DNA of 64,000 bases from Pirellulales bacterium (GTDB taxonomy: Bacteria; Planctomycetota; Planctomycetia; Pirellulales; Thermoguttaceae), in the NCBI GenBank assembly GCA_016936015.1, contig JAFGPV010000035.1, positions 1 to 64,000 on the forward strand. Reading direction: 5' to 3'. The position numbers and the translations under genes were made by a program. The stretch's first letter is position 1, and every line of letters begins with the position of its first letter. Positions 54,852-64,000 of the stretch are shown here, one piece after another. A model generated the notes under the pieces. That model saw only the letters and a program-made list of their open reading frames with translations, did not search any database and was not told where the DNA came from.

Positions 54852-55784
54852 CTATACTCCTTTTCCAACTGCCAAGAGATGGCTTTTCAGTTGCCGTTGG
54901 ACGTCGGGAACGCGGCGGGCCAGGCGTTGACTCAAGGGACCGGGCGGGGGCGGAGTTTTCAGGTCGCGGAGATAGCGGAGCAGTTCGTCCCGGGCGGCCG
55001 GCGGACCGTGCAATAAGAAGTGCGTCCACACCCAAGAGTCACGATAATCGCCCTTGCCCAGGGCGGTGGGATCGGCGAGCGATTCCAGCTTTTCCAGCCG
55101 GGGCAACAGGCCGAGGCGGAGATTCCACTCCAGGCTGGAACGATAGGGATTGTCTCGATGGCGTCGGGACGGGGGGAGTTCAAAATAAGTCGCCAGCCCT
55201 TCGTCGAGCCACAAGGGTATGCCAGTCAGTTCGGCGTGCAGCAGGGCGTGGACCGTCTCGTGGCGCACGTCCACCTCGAATTGGGGACCGGCGAAGGCAA
55301 ACAACCGGCTTACGCCTTTCTCCTTAACGTAAAGCGCTTGGCGGAAAGGGATCTGCGGATAGAGCTTTTTCAGATAGCGGCGGTACGTGGACTCGTTATG
55401 GAAAAGATAGACTTCGATCGGCGTTATCGGCCGTGTCATTCCGAGAGTTTGCGCCAGCTCCTCCTGGAGCTGATCCAAACCCTTGAGAGTGGAATCCACG
55501 TTTTTCAAGGGGAAATCCGCCCGGAAGACAAAGGATCCCGAAACCCGGACCTCCGGCCATTCGGAAGCGGTGGAAGGGACTGCCGGGAGAAGGAGGAAAA
55601 AAAACGTCAGGAAGCAAATGAAAAAATGTCTCGGGAGAGCACGAATTGTAAAGAAAGCTAAAATTAGCCGGCGGCCAGCAGCCGCCGAGAAATGCACGAA
55701 TTCACCCGCGGCGGCTGTTAGCCGCCGGCTACTCGATATTTCTTTTCCAATCTGTTCTTCAATGACGGCCAGGGTGGTTTGCAT
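54852..55784 (-). CDS. Gluzincin-type metallopeptidase-like protein (DUF1570-like), start disturbed by a repeat
   Basis: Up to 310 residues. VDVRHETVHALLHAEL contains the zinc motif HETVH, with the third ligand Glu in LWLDEGLATYFE; SWVWTHFLLHGPPAARDELLRYLRDL is typical of DUF1570-type peptidase-like proteins. A hydrophobic leader (FFICFLTFFFLLLPAVPSTAS) directs export. The 5' end is odd: a family B palindrome (55665-55731) lies between any usable ATG (55784) and the leader, and no ATG, GTG or TTG exists after it. A GTG inside the repeat at 55697 would give a workable signal peptide. Activity and substrate are unknown. Confidence 0.7.
   Translation of the reverse strand: MQTTLAVIEEQIGKEISSSRRLTAAAGEFVHFSAAAGRRLILAFFTIRALPRHFFICFLTFFFLLLPAVPSTASEWPEVRVSGSFVFRADFPLKNVDSTLKGLDQLQEELAQTLGMTRPITPIEVYLFHNESTYRRYLKKLYPQIPFRQALYVKEKGVSRLFAFAGPQFEVDVRHETVHALLHAELTGIPLWLDEGLATYFELPPSRRHRDNPYRSSLEWNLRLGLLPRLEKLESLADPTALGKGDYRDSWVWTHFLLHGPPAARDELLRYLRDLKTPPPPGPLSQRLARRVPDVQRQLKSHLLAVGKGV
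55665..55731. repeat. Family B double palindrome (copy 3)
   Basis: TAGCCGGCGGCCAGCAGCCG ... CGGCTGTTAGCCGCCGGCTA around a 26-base spacer. It lies in the 5' part of the peptidase gene and appears to replace its native start region. Confidence 0.85.
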
Positions 55785-55995
55785 TTTCAGGCCGGGGGGG
55801 ATATAAAAGTTGAAATAAACGCGGAACGTAACTCCGCTAGCGGGGGGAGTCAAGAGCAAACGTCCAGCGTTCTCCGTTGACCTTCGACGGTAATTTTGGT
55901 ACTTTCCCGCTCTGATGGGTGGCTCCTGAGCAGGCCGCCTCCTACTTATAAAACCACGCGCCCGCCGTGTGGTGCATCGTCAACCGAGAGCCTCT

Positions 55996-57099
55996 ATGCC
56001 ACACTCCGCCATCGGGCCGATTGCCATTCATCTGCCGGAGAAGGTCGAAACCATCGACGAACTTGCGACCCAGTTCCCCCGGTGGGACATCAAACAAATC
56101 CGCGAGAAGACCGGCGTGCGGGCACGGCACATCGCCCGGCCCGACGAGTGCGCCTCGGACCTGGGCGTGGCCGCCGCGGAGAAACTCTTCGCCCAGCAGC
56201 AGCTCGACCGCCAATCGGTCGACTTCCTGTTGTTCTGCACGCAGACGCCCGATTACCTCCTGCCCACCACCGCCTGCCTGATGCAGGAACGGCTGGGACT
56301 GCCGCGGAGTGCCGGGGCCTTGGACTTCAATTTAGGCTGCTCGGGTTACGTGTACGGCCTGGCTCTGGCCGACGGTCTGATCCAAAGCTCTGCGGCCCGG
56401 CGGGTGCTGTTGATCACGGCCGAGACCTACTCGAAATACATCGATCCGACTGACCGTTCGCTGCGGACGATTTTCGGCGACGGCGCGGCGGCCACGCTGG
56501 TCACGACATCCGACGAACCCTCGCTGGGAAATTTCGTCTTCGGCACCGACGGCCGCGGCGGAAATTACCTGATGACCGTCGGCGGCGGCGCCCGGCCGGT
56601 GGAACAGGGCATCCAACCGAGCAAGCGCCGCCGCTGGCCCAGCACCTTGTTCATGGACGGCCCGGAGTTGGTCAAGTTTTCCCTCGACGTGCTGCCGCCT
56701 CTGATCGGACAGTTGCTGAAGAAAGCCGAGTGGACCCGGGACGACGTGGACATCTATTTGCTGCACCAGGCCACCACCTTCATGGTCAAGCACATCCGCG
56801 ACCGGATCAATCTCAGCGAGGAGAAGACCCCGGAAGCCCTGGAAGCGTGCGGGAACACGGTTTCTTCGACGATTCCGATCCTGATCGACGACCTGCGGCG
56901 GTGCGGCCGGCTGAAGCCGGGAAAACAAACGCTTCTGCTGGGCTTCGGCGTGGGACTTTCCTGGGCGGGCTGCACCTGGACCGAAACCTGGTCCGCCAAA
57001 CAGGTCCAAGCCGAGGAAGGGACGGCGTCGAAAACCGATCCCCCCAAGAGGACAACGACTCCGACGGAGAGCGGCAGGCCGCCTAAGGCGGCCCCCTAA
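55996..57099 (+). CDS. 3-oxoacyl-ACP synthase III family protein (FabH-like)
   Basis: 367 residues. Thiolase-fold condensing enzyme: Cys115 in DFNLGCSGYVYGLA, His257 in LLHQATTFM and Asn287 in CGNTVSSTIP make the Cys-His-Asn triad of FabH-type enzymes. GDGAAATLV is also conserved. FabH starts fatty-acid chains from acetyl-CoA and malonyl-ACP; relatives act in lipid or polyketide pathways. The last 35 residues (Lys/Thr/Pro-rich) are an extra tail. No acyl carrier protein or other fab gene is nearby, so a secondary role is possible. Confidence 0.85.
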   Translation: MPHSAIGPIAIHLPEKVETIDELATQFPRWDIKQIREKTGVRARHIARPDECASDLGVAAAEKLFAQQQLDRQSVDFLLFCTQTPDYLLPTTACLMQERLGLPRSAGALDFNLGCSGYVYGLALADGLIQSSAARRVLLITAETYSKYIDPTDRSLRTIFGDGAAATLVTTSDEPSLGNFVFGTDGRGGNYLMTVGGGARPVEQGIQPSKRRRWPSTLFMDGPELVKFSLDVLPPLIGQLLKKAEWTRDDVDIYLLHQATTFMVKHIRDRINLSEEKTPEALEACGNTVSSTIPILIDDLRRCGRLKPGKQTLLLGFGVGLSWAGCTWTETWSAKQVQAEEGTASKTDPPKRTTTPTESGRPPKAAP

Positions 57100-57143
57100 G
57101 AAAGAATTTTTCATCCCCAAAACGTATTCATAATTTCATTCTC

Positions 57144-57701
57144 ATGGCCGCCGACAACTGGCAGGCTCGACTGCAAACGCCGCTCCGCACGCTGCAGATT
57201 ACCGTCCTGGCACTGGCGGCGGGATCCGGTTTCTTTGCCGCAATCGTAATTTTCCTGGGCCTCGAACAGCCGTGGGATTGGAATCTCTCCGTGATGACGC
57301 TGATCGCTTTAATCTATGGTGGAAGCAGCGTGTTTCTCCGACTGGTCGTTCCACCTCTCATCGTCACCCGGGGACGAAAGGGAATCCTCAATCAACTCCG
57401 ATCGGGACTTGAAGAGGTCGGAAATGATTTCCGCTTTCCCGCTCTATCGGATGCCAACGTCGCTTGGCAGTTCCTTGCGCTGTTGAATACACGGACAATC
57501 ATCGCCGGGGCCTTGCTGGAAGGGGCCATTTTCTTTCTCCTGGTTGTGTCGATGACGGATAATTCCTTGCTTGCCATCTCTCTGGCCGCCCTGCTCTGGT
57601 TGCTGCTGATCGCCCATTTTCCCACTCACGGCTGGACCCAGCAGTGGATCGAAGATCAGTGGCGACTGCTCCAGGAAGAGCAGTGTCTCCGTCGCCAATA
57701 G
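57144..57701 (+). CDS. Small membrane protein of unknown function
   Basis: 185 residues with four hydrophobic helices (LQITVLALAAGSGFFAAIVIFL, LSVMTLIALIYGGSSVFL, IIAGALLEGAIFFLLVVSM and LAISLAALLWLLLIAHF). The loop after helix 2 is basic (TRGRKGILNQLRSG); the tail is WTQQWIEDQWRLLQEEQ. No family was recognised. It lies 44 bases after the FabH-like gene and may be co-transcribed with it. Confidence 0.7.
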   Translation: MAADNWQARLQTPLRTLQITVLALAAGSGFFAAIVIFLGLEQPWDWNLSVMTLIALIYGGSSVFLRLVVPPLIVTRGRKGILNQLRSGLEEVGNDFRFPALSDANVAWQFLALLNTRTIIAGALLEGAIFFLLVVSMTDNSLLAISLAALLWLLLIAHFPTHGWTQQWIEDQWRLLQEEQCLRRQ

Positions 57702-57757
57702 TCTTTTTTCCTCGGCGAAATGTTGTCCTCGTAGAATATGGGGATTTGTATAATGTG

Positions 57758-57778
57758 GCGCATTTAGGAAAAATGCGC
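57758..57778. terminator. GCGCATTT hairpin
   Basis: GCGCATTT-AGGAA-AAATGCGC is a perfect 8-base stem followed by TTTC. It may end the preceding transcript, or be a site for the MarR regulator of the efflux operon; evidence is weak for either. Confidence 0.4.
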
Positions 57779-57914
57779 TTTCAATAATGTCTTTGCGCGT
57801 TTTAGTTGTTCCGGCAATGTCGAATATGTCGATAGTTCAAGTGAAAGTAGTTAATCCTGATTAAGTGATTTTACCTAACGACGTATGCCCTTGAGAGACT
57901 AACTGGGGGATGTG

Positions 57915-59498
57915 ATGTGCTTGCATTCGAGGGCTCATCGGATCATTCACACGGCGGTCGTCTTGCTGGCCGTCTCGCTCGGCGGATGCACGAGTCCTTG
58001 GGAATGGATGAAAAACGGTTTTAAGGTCGGCCCGAATTATTGTCCTCCGCCGGCCCCGGTGAAGGAACACTGGATTGACGAGGCCGACGTTCGGGTCCGC
58101 AGCCAGTCGCAGATTCCCTGTTTCTGGTGGACGTTGTTTAACGATCCCGTTCTGAACGGGTTGGTGGCCAACGCTTACGGCCAGAACCTGACGCTCCGTG
58201 AAGCGGGCATGAGAGTGCTCGAGGCCCGGTATCAACGGGCGATCACCGTCGGGCAGTTGTTCCCCCAGCAGCAGAACGCCGCAGGGAGCTATCAGCGCTG
58301 GGGCGCGGCCGGCGTGTTTTCCAATCAGTGGAATTTCAATTTCAATCTGGCCTGGGAATTGGATTTTTGGGGGCGTTACCGCCGGGCGGTCATTGCCGCC
58401 GACGATGCGCTGGGCGCGTCCGTGGCCAATTACGACGACGTGCTCGTGACCCTGATCAGCGACGTGGCCGCGAACTACATCGAACTCCGCACCAATCAAG
58501 AGCGGATCCGGCTCTTGACGGAGAACATCAACATCCAGCAGAAAATCCTGATGGTCGGCGAAGAAAAGCGCGACGCCGGACACATCACAGCAGTCGACGT
58601 CGAGCAGTTGCGGAGCAACGTGCTGCAGAACCAGGCCCAACTCGAACAGTATTGGATCAACATCCGGCTGGTGACGAACCAGTTGTGCATTTTGCTGGGA
58701 ATGCCGCCGGTGGACATCGAACGGCAACTCGGCCATGGCCCGATCCCCTACGCGCCGGCCGACCTGGCGGTGGGGATACCGGCCGACCTGTTGCGCCGCC
58801 GTCCGGACGTCCGCCGGGCCGAACGGTTGGCCGCGGCCCAAGCCCAACAGATCGGCATCGCCGAAGCGGACCTCTATCCGGCCTTCACCATCGACGGCTC
58901 GCTGGGCTATGCGGCCCAGGAATTTCCCCAGTTGTTTACCCCCAACTCGTTCAACGGAAACATCGGCCCCTCGTTCCGCTGGAACCTGCTGAACTATGGG
59001 CGGATCGCCAACAACGTCCGCTTGCAAGACGCTCAATTCCAGGAGTTGGTCTTTTCGTATCAGAATATCGTGCTCCAGGCCCAGGCAGAGGTGGAAAACG
59101 GCCTGGTTACCTTCCTCCGCGCCCAGCAACAGGCCAAACTGTTGGATCAGAGCGCCCAAGCCTCCTCCAAGGCGGTGGAGGTCATCTTGATTCAATTGCA
59201 AACGAGTATTAGTAATATCAATTACAACCAGTACGCGGTGATCCAGCAAAACTTGATTCAGCAGCAAGACTCCTGGGCGGCAGCCCGGGGACAGATCGCC
59301 CTGGGGATGGTCGAAGTCTATCGGGCCTTGGGCGGCGGGTGGGAGATCCGGCTTGAAGGCGTTCCCAACGTCGCGGCCGCGGCGCCGCCACCGAATCCCA
59401 ACCAGGAACCGATTCCCCTCCCGAACGCTCAGCCGGCGCCCCTGCCGCCTCTCCCACCCCCGCCGCAGCAACCCCAACCAGGACCGAAAACCCCGTAA
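57915..59498 (+). CDS. RND/MacAB outer-membrane efflux lipoprotein (NodT/OprM family)
   Basis: 527 residues. Signal with lipobox Leu-Gly-Gly-Cys (VSLGGCTSP), then KVGPNYCPPPAPVKEHWID, WWTLFNDPVLNGLVANAYGQN and VGIPADLLRRRPDVRRAE, all typical of NodT-type outer-membrane factors with two helical-barrel repeats. A Pro-rich tail of about 60 residues is extra. It would form the outer-membrane channel for the MacA-MacB pair encoded downstream. The codon before the ATG is GTG, also in frame. A 210-base upstream gap holds a hairpin. Confidence 0.92.
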   Translation: MCLHSRAHRIIHTAVVLLAVSLGGCTSPWEWMKNGFKVGPNYCPPPAPVKEHWIDEADVRVRSQSQIPCFWWTLFNDPVLNGLVANAYGQNLTLREAGMRVLEARYQRAITVGQLFPQQQNAAGSYQRWGAAGVFSNQWNFNFNLAWELDFWGRYRRAVIAADDALGASVANYDDVLVTLISDVAANYIELRTNQERIRLLTENINIQQKILMVGEEKRDAGHITAVDVEQLRSNVLQNQAQLEQYWINIRLVTNQLCILLGMPPVDIERQLGHGPIPYAPADLAVGIPADLLRRRPDVRRAERLAAAQAQQIGIAEADLYPAFTIDGSLGYAAQEFPQLFTPNSFNGNIGPSFRWNLLNYGRIANNVRLQDAQFQELVFSYQNIVLQAQAEVENGLVTFLRAQQQAKLLDQSAQASSKAVEVILIQLQTSISNINYNQYAVIQQNLIQQQDSWAAARGQIALGMVEVYRALGGGWEIRLEGVPNVAAAAPPPNPNQEPIPLPNAQPAPLPPLPPPPQQPQPGPKTP

Positions 59499-59726
59499 GA
59501 CCTGAACCGCCCCAGGGTTTCCAAGTTCCGCGGAATGGCCGGGAAACCCGGTATCCATTGGAGAGTGCCGGTCCGTTCGGGTTTCCTCGGGGTTTCATCT
59601 TCAGAGCGAGTCTTCGAAATCTCCCCTTTCCCCGTTGCATAGCCGGGGGATTTCGTTGACAAATACTTCACCCCCATAAATAATATAGGAGAATTAATCA
59701 ATTATCCGCGGCCCGCTCGGTTCATT

Positions 59727-60245
59727 ATGAAATTGAACGGGGGGGAATGGAGCATTATTAAAGGTTTTGTCATGCCCGACGCAATGCCGAGCCAGCAGGC
59801 CCGGGAGATCATCGTCGTGTTGCCGACCGTGATCCGGCATTTATTTACGATGGAGGGCGATCCGGCCGGGGAATTGCCGTTGGCGCAATTGCAGGTCTGT
59901 TCGCTGTTGTTCGACGCGCCCCGGGCGATGACGTTACTCAGCCGGGAATTGAAGATTTCCTTGAGCGCGATGACCCAGCTTGCCGACCGCATGGAGCGGG
60001 CGGGCTTGGTCCGGCGGGTGATCGAAGGGGCGGATCGCCGGGTGCGGAGACTGCAATTGACGCCCCGGGGCGAGGAAATCCTCCGCTATCGCGAGGAGGC
60101 GAGACTCCAGCAGGTGGTGGAGGTCATCGAGCAGCTTTCACCACGGCAGCGGCGTCAGGTCCTCTTCGCCCTGAGAAAGCTGCTGGCCGCGTGCGAGTTG
60201 AAGAAGAACAATCATCGGCCGGCCGCGCTGGCCGGCAACGGATAA
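59727..60245 (+). CDS. MarR family regulator of the efflux operon
   Basis: 172 residues. LPLAQLQVCSLLFDAPRAMTLLSRELKISLSAMTQLADRMERAGLVRR is the winged-helix core, ADRRVRRLQLTPRGEEIL the wing. No Cys switch is evident. ATG 59727 or an internal ATG at 59772 could be the start. It lies between the outer-membrane factor and MacA genes, 22 bases before macA, and most likely controls this operon in response to a small molecule. Confidence 0.88.
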   Translation: MKLNGGEWSIIKGFVMPDAMPSQQAREIIVVLPTVIRHLFTMEGDPAGELPLAQLQVCSLLFDAPRAMTLLSRELKISLSAMTQLADRMERAGLVRRVIEGADRRVRRLQLTPRGEEILRYREEARLQQVVEVIEQLSPRQRRQVLFALRKLLAACELKKNNHRPAALAGNG

Positions 60246-60267
60246 TCAACGAAACCGATTTCATGCC

Positions 60268-61623
60268 ATGAGAACCTTATTATGGATCGTGTTGGGAGTG
60301 GGTTTGATCGCGGCCGGGGGGGCGGTCTACATGAATTACGTCTCCGGCGGCTCCCCGCAGAAGTTCCGCACGGCCAAGATCAAGCGGGAAGACCTGGTCT
60401 TGACGAAAACCGCCACGGGAACCGTCGAGCCGGAGGATTTGGTGGACGTGGGCGCCCAGGTGGTCGGACGGATCGTGAAATTCGGTCCCGACCGGAAGGA
60501 TCCCGCGGGCGAGAAAACGGTCGATTTCAACTCCGTCGTCCGGCAGGGCGATCTCCTGGCGTGCATCGACGACACCCTCTACAAGGGCCAATACCAGCAG
60601 GCTGAGGCGGCGCTGACCCGCGCCCGGGTGGATTTGGGCCAGATGAAGGCCAAGTTGCTGCAAGCCCAGCATGATTTGAATCGGGCCAAGAAACTCCGCG
60701 AGGCCAACGAACGCCTCCGGAAAAGGGACCCCAAGCTGGTGGTCATTTCCGACGCCGATTACGACCTGGCCGTGGTCAATTACGAAACGGCCAAGGCGAA
60801 CGTCGGGGCAGCGGAGGCGGAGGTCAAGCAGGCCGAGGCCGCGCTGGACATCGCCAAGACCAACCTCGGCTACACCGTCATCCACTCGCCGGTCGACGGG
60901 ACGATCATCGCCCGCCGGGTCAACATCGGGCAAACCGTGGTGGCCAGCCTGAACGCTCCGAGCTTGTTCCTGATCGCCAAGGACCTGCGGCGGATGGAGG
61001 TCTGGTCCCAGGTCAACGAAGCCGACATCGGCGGCATCAAGCCGGAGATGAACGTGCAGTTCACCGTGGACGCTTACCCGGACGACGTGTTCGACGGCAA
61101 GGTATCGCAAATCCGGTTGGACGCCCAGACGAGTCAGAACGTGGTGATCTATACGGTCGTCGTGAAGGTCGATAATTCGGATCTCCGTCTTCTCCCCTAC
61201 ATGTCGGCCAACCTCCACTTCGAGGTGGAACGTCGGCCGGACGTCCTCCAAGTACCCAACCTGGCCCTGCAATGGGAGCCGGACCCGGAGTGGATCGCTC
61301 CCGACGTCCGGGAGAAGGAAGAAAAAACGGACGCGTATACCCCCGGTTACGAGAACGATTCCTCGGACTCGGCGGAGAAACGGGGCCGACTCTGGATCAT
61401 GGAGGGAATGTTCGTCCGCCCGATCGAAGTACACGTCGGGCCCAGCGACGGTTTTCAGACCGAAGTCAGCGGCAAGGACGTCAAGGAGGGGATGGAAGTG
61501 GTCGTCACGGATATCGATGAAACCGCGGGGGCGGACGACACCAACAATCTGCTGGGTCCGCCCAAGTTCTTCCGCAGCAAACACCGGCAGAAGAGAAATC
61601 AGCCGCCGCCGCCCCCCCCGTAA
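60268..61623 (+). CDS. macA: MacA-like periplasmic adaptor protein
   Basis: 451 residues. One N-terminal membrane helix, then barrel-sandwich (LVLTKTATGTVEPEDLVDVGAQVVGRI), a coiled-coil hairpin (QAEAALTRARVDLGQMKAKLLQAQHDLNRAKKLR ... ADYDLAVVNYETAKANVGAAEAEVKQAEAAL), lipoyl return (IHSPVDGTIIARRVNIGQTV) and beta-barrel domains. It links MacB to the outer-membrane factor. A hydrophilic insert (PDVREKEEKTDAYTPGYENDSSDSAEKRG) and a Pro tail are extra. The stop TAA overlaps the macB ATG by one base. Confidence 0.9.
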   Translation: MRTLLWIVLGVGLIAAGGAVYMNYVSGGSPQKFRTAKIKREDLVLTKTATGTVEPEDLVDVGAQVVGRIVKFGPDRKDPAGEKTVDFNSVVRQGDLLACIDDTLYKGQYQQAEAALTRARVDLGQMKAKLLQAQHDLNRAKKLREANERLRKRDPKLVVISDADYDLAVVNYETAKANVGAAEAEVKQAEAALDIAKTNLGYTVIHSPVDGTIIARRVNIGQTVVASLNAPSLFLIAKDLRRMEVWSQVNEADIGGIKPEMNVQFTVDAYPDDVFDGKVSQIRLDAQTSQNVVIYTVVVKVDNSDLRLLPYMSANLHFEVERRPDVLQVPNLALQWEPDPEWIAPDVREKEEKTDAYTPGYENDSSDSAEKRGRLWIMEGMFVRPIEVHVGPSDGFQTEVSGKDVKEGMEVVVTDIDETAGADDTNNLLGPPKFFRSKHRQKRNQPPPPPP

Positions 61624-63917
61624 TGCAACGCGTCATGGAATTGATCCGTCTCGAAAACATCTGCAAGACTTATCACGTCGGCGAGATCGACGTCCCGGCG
61701 CTTCGGGGCGTGACGCTCTCCATCCGCAAGGGCGAGATGGTCGCCCTGATGGGCGCCTCCGGTTCGGGAAAGACCACCCTGATGAACATCCTCGGGTGTC
61801 TCGACCATCCGACCGACGGCAGTTACTGGTTCGACGGCCAGGAGATGAGCCGGCTGACCCCGAACGAACGGGCGTTGATCCGCTCGGAAAAACTCGGTTT
61901 CGTCTTCCAGAACTTCAACCTCCTGCCCCGGACGACGGCGCTGAGCAACGTCCTGATGCCTCTGGATTACGCCGTGCAACGGCCGGCCGCCAAGGAATCG
62001 CAGGAATGGGCCAGGAGTTTATTGGACCGCGTCGGTCTGGCCGACCGCGTCGGGCACGAACCGTCGCAGATGTCCGGCGGACAACAGCAGCGCGTGGCCA
62101 TCGGCCGATCCCTGGTCAACCAGCCGCAATTGGTGTTGGCCGACGAACCGACCGGCAACCTCGACTCGCACACCAGCGTCGAAATCCTCCGCATGTTCCA
62201 ACGTCTGAACACCGAAGGGATCACCGTAATCCTGGTGACCCACGACGCGAACGTGGCGAAGTTTGCCAACCGCGTGATCTTCCTGCAGGACGGCGAGGTC
62301 GTCAGCGACCGCCAGACGTCCGAAGCCGCGGAGGTTCGTGCCGGCGCCACGGCCGACCCGCCGGAACCGACGCCGGCCCCGCACGCGCAGTTTTCATTCT
62401 CCTCCGGCGCCGCTTGGCAGTCCGCCTCGTCGGCGGCAACCGCGACTTCCGTCCGGGTCCATCCGCCGGCCGTCCGGTCCGCGGCGGCACCCGAACCGGC
62501 GCCGGCAGCCGTCGAACGCGTCAAGCCGCGGGGATCCGCCCTACGAATCCCCTCCACGATGCGTACGGCCGTGGGCGCCCTGCGCCGCAACAAGATGCGT
62601 TCGGCCCTGACCACCTTTGGCATCATCATCGGCATCGCGGCGGTCATCGCCGTCGTGGAATTCAGCCAGGGTTCGACGAAGTACATCCAGTCGTCAATGT
62701 CCAGCATGGGCGTCAACACCCTGATGATCCGATCCGGAGCCGCCACCAGTGCCGGGGTTAATTTCGGCCACGGCAGCATGATAACGCTCACCCCTCAGGA
62801 CGCCGAGGCGATCGCCCGGCAGTGTCCGGCCGTGGCCTGCGCCGCTCCGATAGTCCAGGCTCGGACCCAGATTATTTATAAGAACCGAAATTGGTCGCCA
62901 TTTTTCATCTACGGTACGACGCCTTCCTATCTGCAGGTCCGTGATTGGAAACTCACGGAAGGGAGCATGTTCACCGACCGCGACGTCCGCAGCAGCAGCC
63001 AGGTCTGCATCATCGGCGACACGCTGGTCCGCGAACTGTTCGAAAACCGCTCGCCGCTGGGGAAAACGATCCGCATGAACAACGTCCCTTTCCGCGTCCT
63101 CGGCGTGCTGAGCCACAAGGGGGCCAACATGGTCGGCATGGACATGGACGACGTCGTGATCGCCCCCTGGTCGGCCATTAAGAACCGGGTGGTCGGCTCC
63201 TCGGTCAGCAACGTCAACCAAAGCGCCGCTACGGCCGCCACGAGTGCAACGTCCGGCGCCGTCAACACTCTGAACAAGCGTTATCCCGACGCGATAGCGC
63301 TCTATCCCGAGATCTCGACGACCCAGGCCGCCAATAACCCCCAGCCGATCCGCTTCGCCAACGTCGACGTGATCTTGGCCAGCGCCGTCTCGCCTCGGAT
63401 GACCCCCCAGGCCATACAACAGATCACCCGACTGTTGCACGAACGGCATCATATCCGGGACGACGAGCCGGACGATTTCAACGTCCGCGACATGACCGAA
63501 ATGACGAATATGTTCAGCCAGGCTTCCCGGATGATGGGCCTGCTTTTATTGATCGTGGCCATGGTCTCGCTGGTGGTCGGCGGCGTGGGCATCATGAACA
63601 TCATGCTCGTCTCCGTGACCGAGCGGACCCGGGAAATTGGATTACGGATGGCCGTCGGCGCCCGGTCGCATCACATCCTGCGGCAATTTCTGGTCGAGGC
63701 CGTGATTCTCTGCCTCTTCGGCGGCACGATCGGCATCCTCCTGGGCCGCACTCTCTCGACCCTCTTGCGGATCTTCCTCCGTTGTCCGGTGGAAACCTCC
63801 TGGCCGGCCATCATCGCCGCGGTCGGCGTCTCCATGACCGTCGGCATCATCTTCGGCTTCTACCCCGCCTGGAAGGCCTCCCGGCTCGATCCGATCGAGG
63901 CGTTGCGGTACGAATAG
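61623..63917 (+). CDS. macB: MacB-like ABC efflux transporter
   Basis: 764 residues. N-terminal ATPase: Walker A GASGSGKT (44-51), signature MSGGQQQRVAIG, Walker B VLADEPTGNLD. An Ala/Pro-rich linker (about 230-310) is longer than in E. coli MacB. Then the first membrane helix, a large periplasmic MacB core (NTLMIRSGAATSAG ... LYPEISTTQ), and three helices of FtsX type (LIVAMVSLVVGGVGIMNIMLVSVTERTREIGLRMAVGA). It drives efflux of macrolides, peptides or lipids by mechanotransmission. Complete; 83 bases of unassigned sequence follow to the window end. Confidence 0.93.
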   Translation: MQRVMELIRLENICKTYHVGEIDVPALRGVTLSIRKGEMVALMGASGSGKTTLMNILGCLDHPTDGSYWFDGQEMSRLTPNERALIRSEKLGFVFQNFNLLPRTTALSNVLMPLDYAVQRPAAKESQEWARSLLDRVGLADRVGHEPSQMSGGQQQRVAIGRSLVNQPQLVLADEPTGNLDSHTSVEILRMFQRLNTEGITVILVTHDANVAKFANRVIFLQDGEVVSDRQTSEAAEVRAGATADPPEPTPAPHAQFSFSSGAAWQSASSAATATSVRVHPPAVRSAAAPEPAPAAVERVKPRGSALRIPSTMRTAVGALRRNKMRSALTTFGIIIGIAAVIAVVEFSQGSTKYIQSSMSSMGVNTLMIRSGAATSAGVNFGHGSMITLTPQDAEAIARQCPAVACAAPIVQARTQIIYKNRNWSPFFIYGTTPSYLQVRDWKLTEGSMFTDRDVRSSSQVCIIGDTLVRELFENRSPLGKTIRMNNVPFRVLGVLSHKGANMVGMDMDDVVIAPWSAIKNRVVGSSVSNVNQSAATAATSATSGAVNTLNKRYPDAIALYPEISTTQAANNPQPIRFANVDVILASAVSPRMTPQAIQQITRLLHERHHIRDDEPDDFNVRDMTEMTNMFSQASRMMGLLLLIVAMVSLVVGGVGIMNIMLVSVTERTREIGLRMAVGARSHHILRQFLVEAVILCLFGGTIGILLGRTLSTLLRIFLRCPVETSWPAIIAAVGVSMTVGIIFGFYPAWKASRLDPIEALRYE

Positions 63918-64000
63918 GACCGGAAAACCGGCATTGACGCCATCGGTCCTTCCACGGTATTGTCCGCCGCGTACTCTGGGGGGATTCCCTGCGCGCATGG

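Overview
The window looks like chromosomal DNA of a planctomycete, probably of the Pirellulales (inference). The pointers are GC-rich genes, a DUF1598-type secreted protein, two multi-membrane-segment Ser/Thr kinases, ECF sigma factors beside kinase or LolA-like genes, many long secreted proteins with Pro/Ala-rich linkers, and nuoB and leuC standing alone. No rRNA, tRNA, CRISPR array, prophage or intact insertion sequence was recognised.

Layout. 0.2-3.7 kb: GxxExxY protein and uvrA. 3.9-5.9 kb: an Ntn-hydrolase (C45/AAT family) and an RRM RNA-binding protein. 6.3-9.9 kb: nickel module, namely nikR, a predicted NikR operator, and an ECF-type nickel importer (NikM, NikL-like, CbiQ, CbiO). 10.1-11.6 kb: glnA behind a good sigma-54 promoter match. 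12-19.7 kb: duplicated TolC-like secreted protein, HEAT protein, Dus tRNA-dihydrouridine synthase, UspA, SufR-like regulator, orphan nuoB, Wzz-like coiled-coil protein. 20-26.2 kb: GH2 glycosidase, DUF1598 protein, FHA-GAF-AAA-Fis sigma-54 activator. 26.2-27.5 kb: compact restriction-modification pair (BglII-type nuclease and MT-A70 methylase). 27.6-29.7 kb: TauE/SafE permease facing a CPA2 antiporter whose leader is a fluoride riboswitch with a terminator. 30-34.7 kb: GH92 mannosidase, ROK kinase and FHS-type permease (sugar-use operon). 34.9-42.4 kb: thioredoxin-like protein, Gfo/Idh/MocA oxidoreductase, NhaD-like antiporter, RNase D, ECF sigma overlapping a LolA-like protein, hicBA. 42.4-43.5 kb: gene-free block with stem-loops. 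43.5-51.1 kb: Ser/Thr kinase, twin small membrane proteins and ECF sigma, leuC, second Ser/Thr kinase. 51.5-57.7 kb: methyltransferase-like protein, DUF11-type surface protein, gluzincin peptidase, FabH-like synthase, small membrane protein. 57.9-63.9 kb: a MacAB-TolC-type efflux operon (outer-membrane factor, MarR regulator, MacA, MacB).

A second theme is the abundance of short (about 60-100 bp) elements built from two facing palindromes (REPIN/BIME-like), in at least six sequence families. They lie between genes but also inside them: they add in-frame residues to UvrA, RNase D and the TolC-like protein, lie across the 5' ends of the NikL-like and peptidase genes, and supply or touch stop codons (uvrA, dus, leuC, and both convergent genes rnd and the LolA-like gene).

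The strongest regulatory signals are the fluoride riboswitch, the NikR operator and the glnA sigma-54 promoter. The least explained stretch is the gene-free block at 42.4-43.5 kb.
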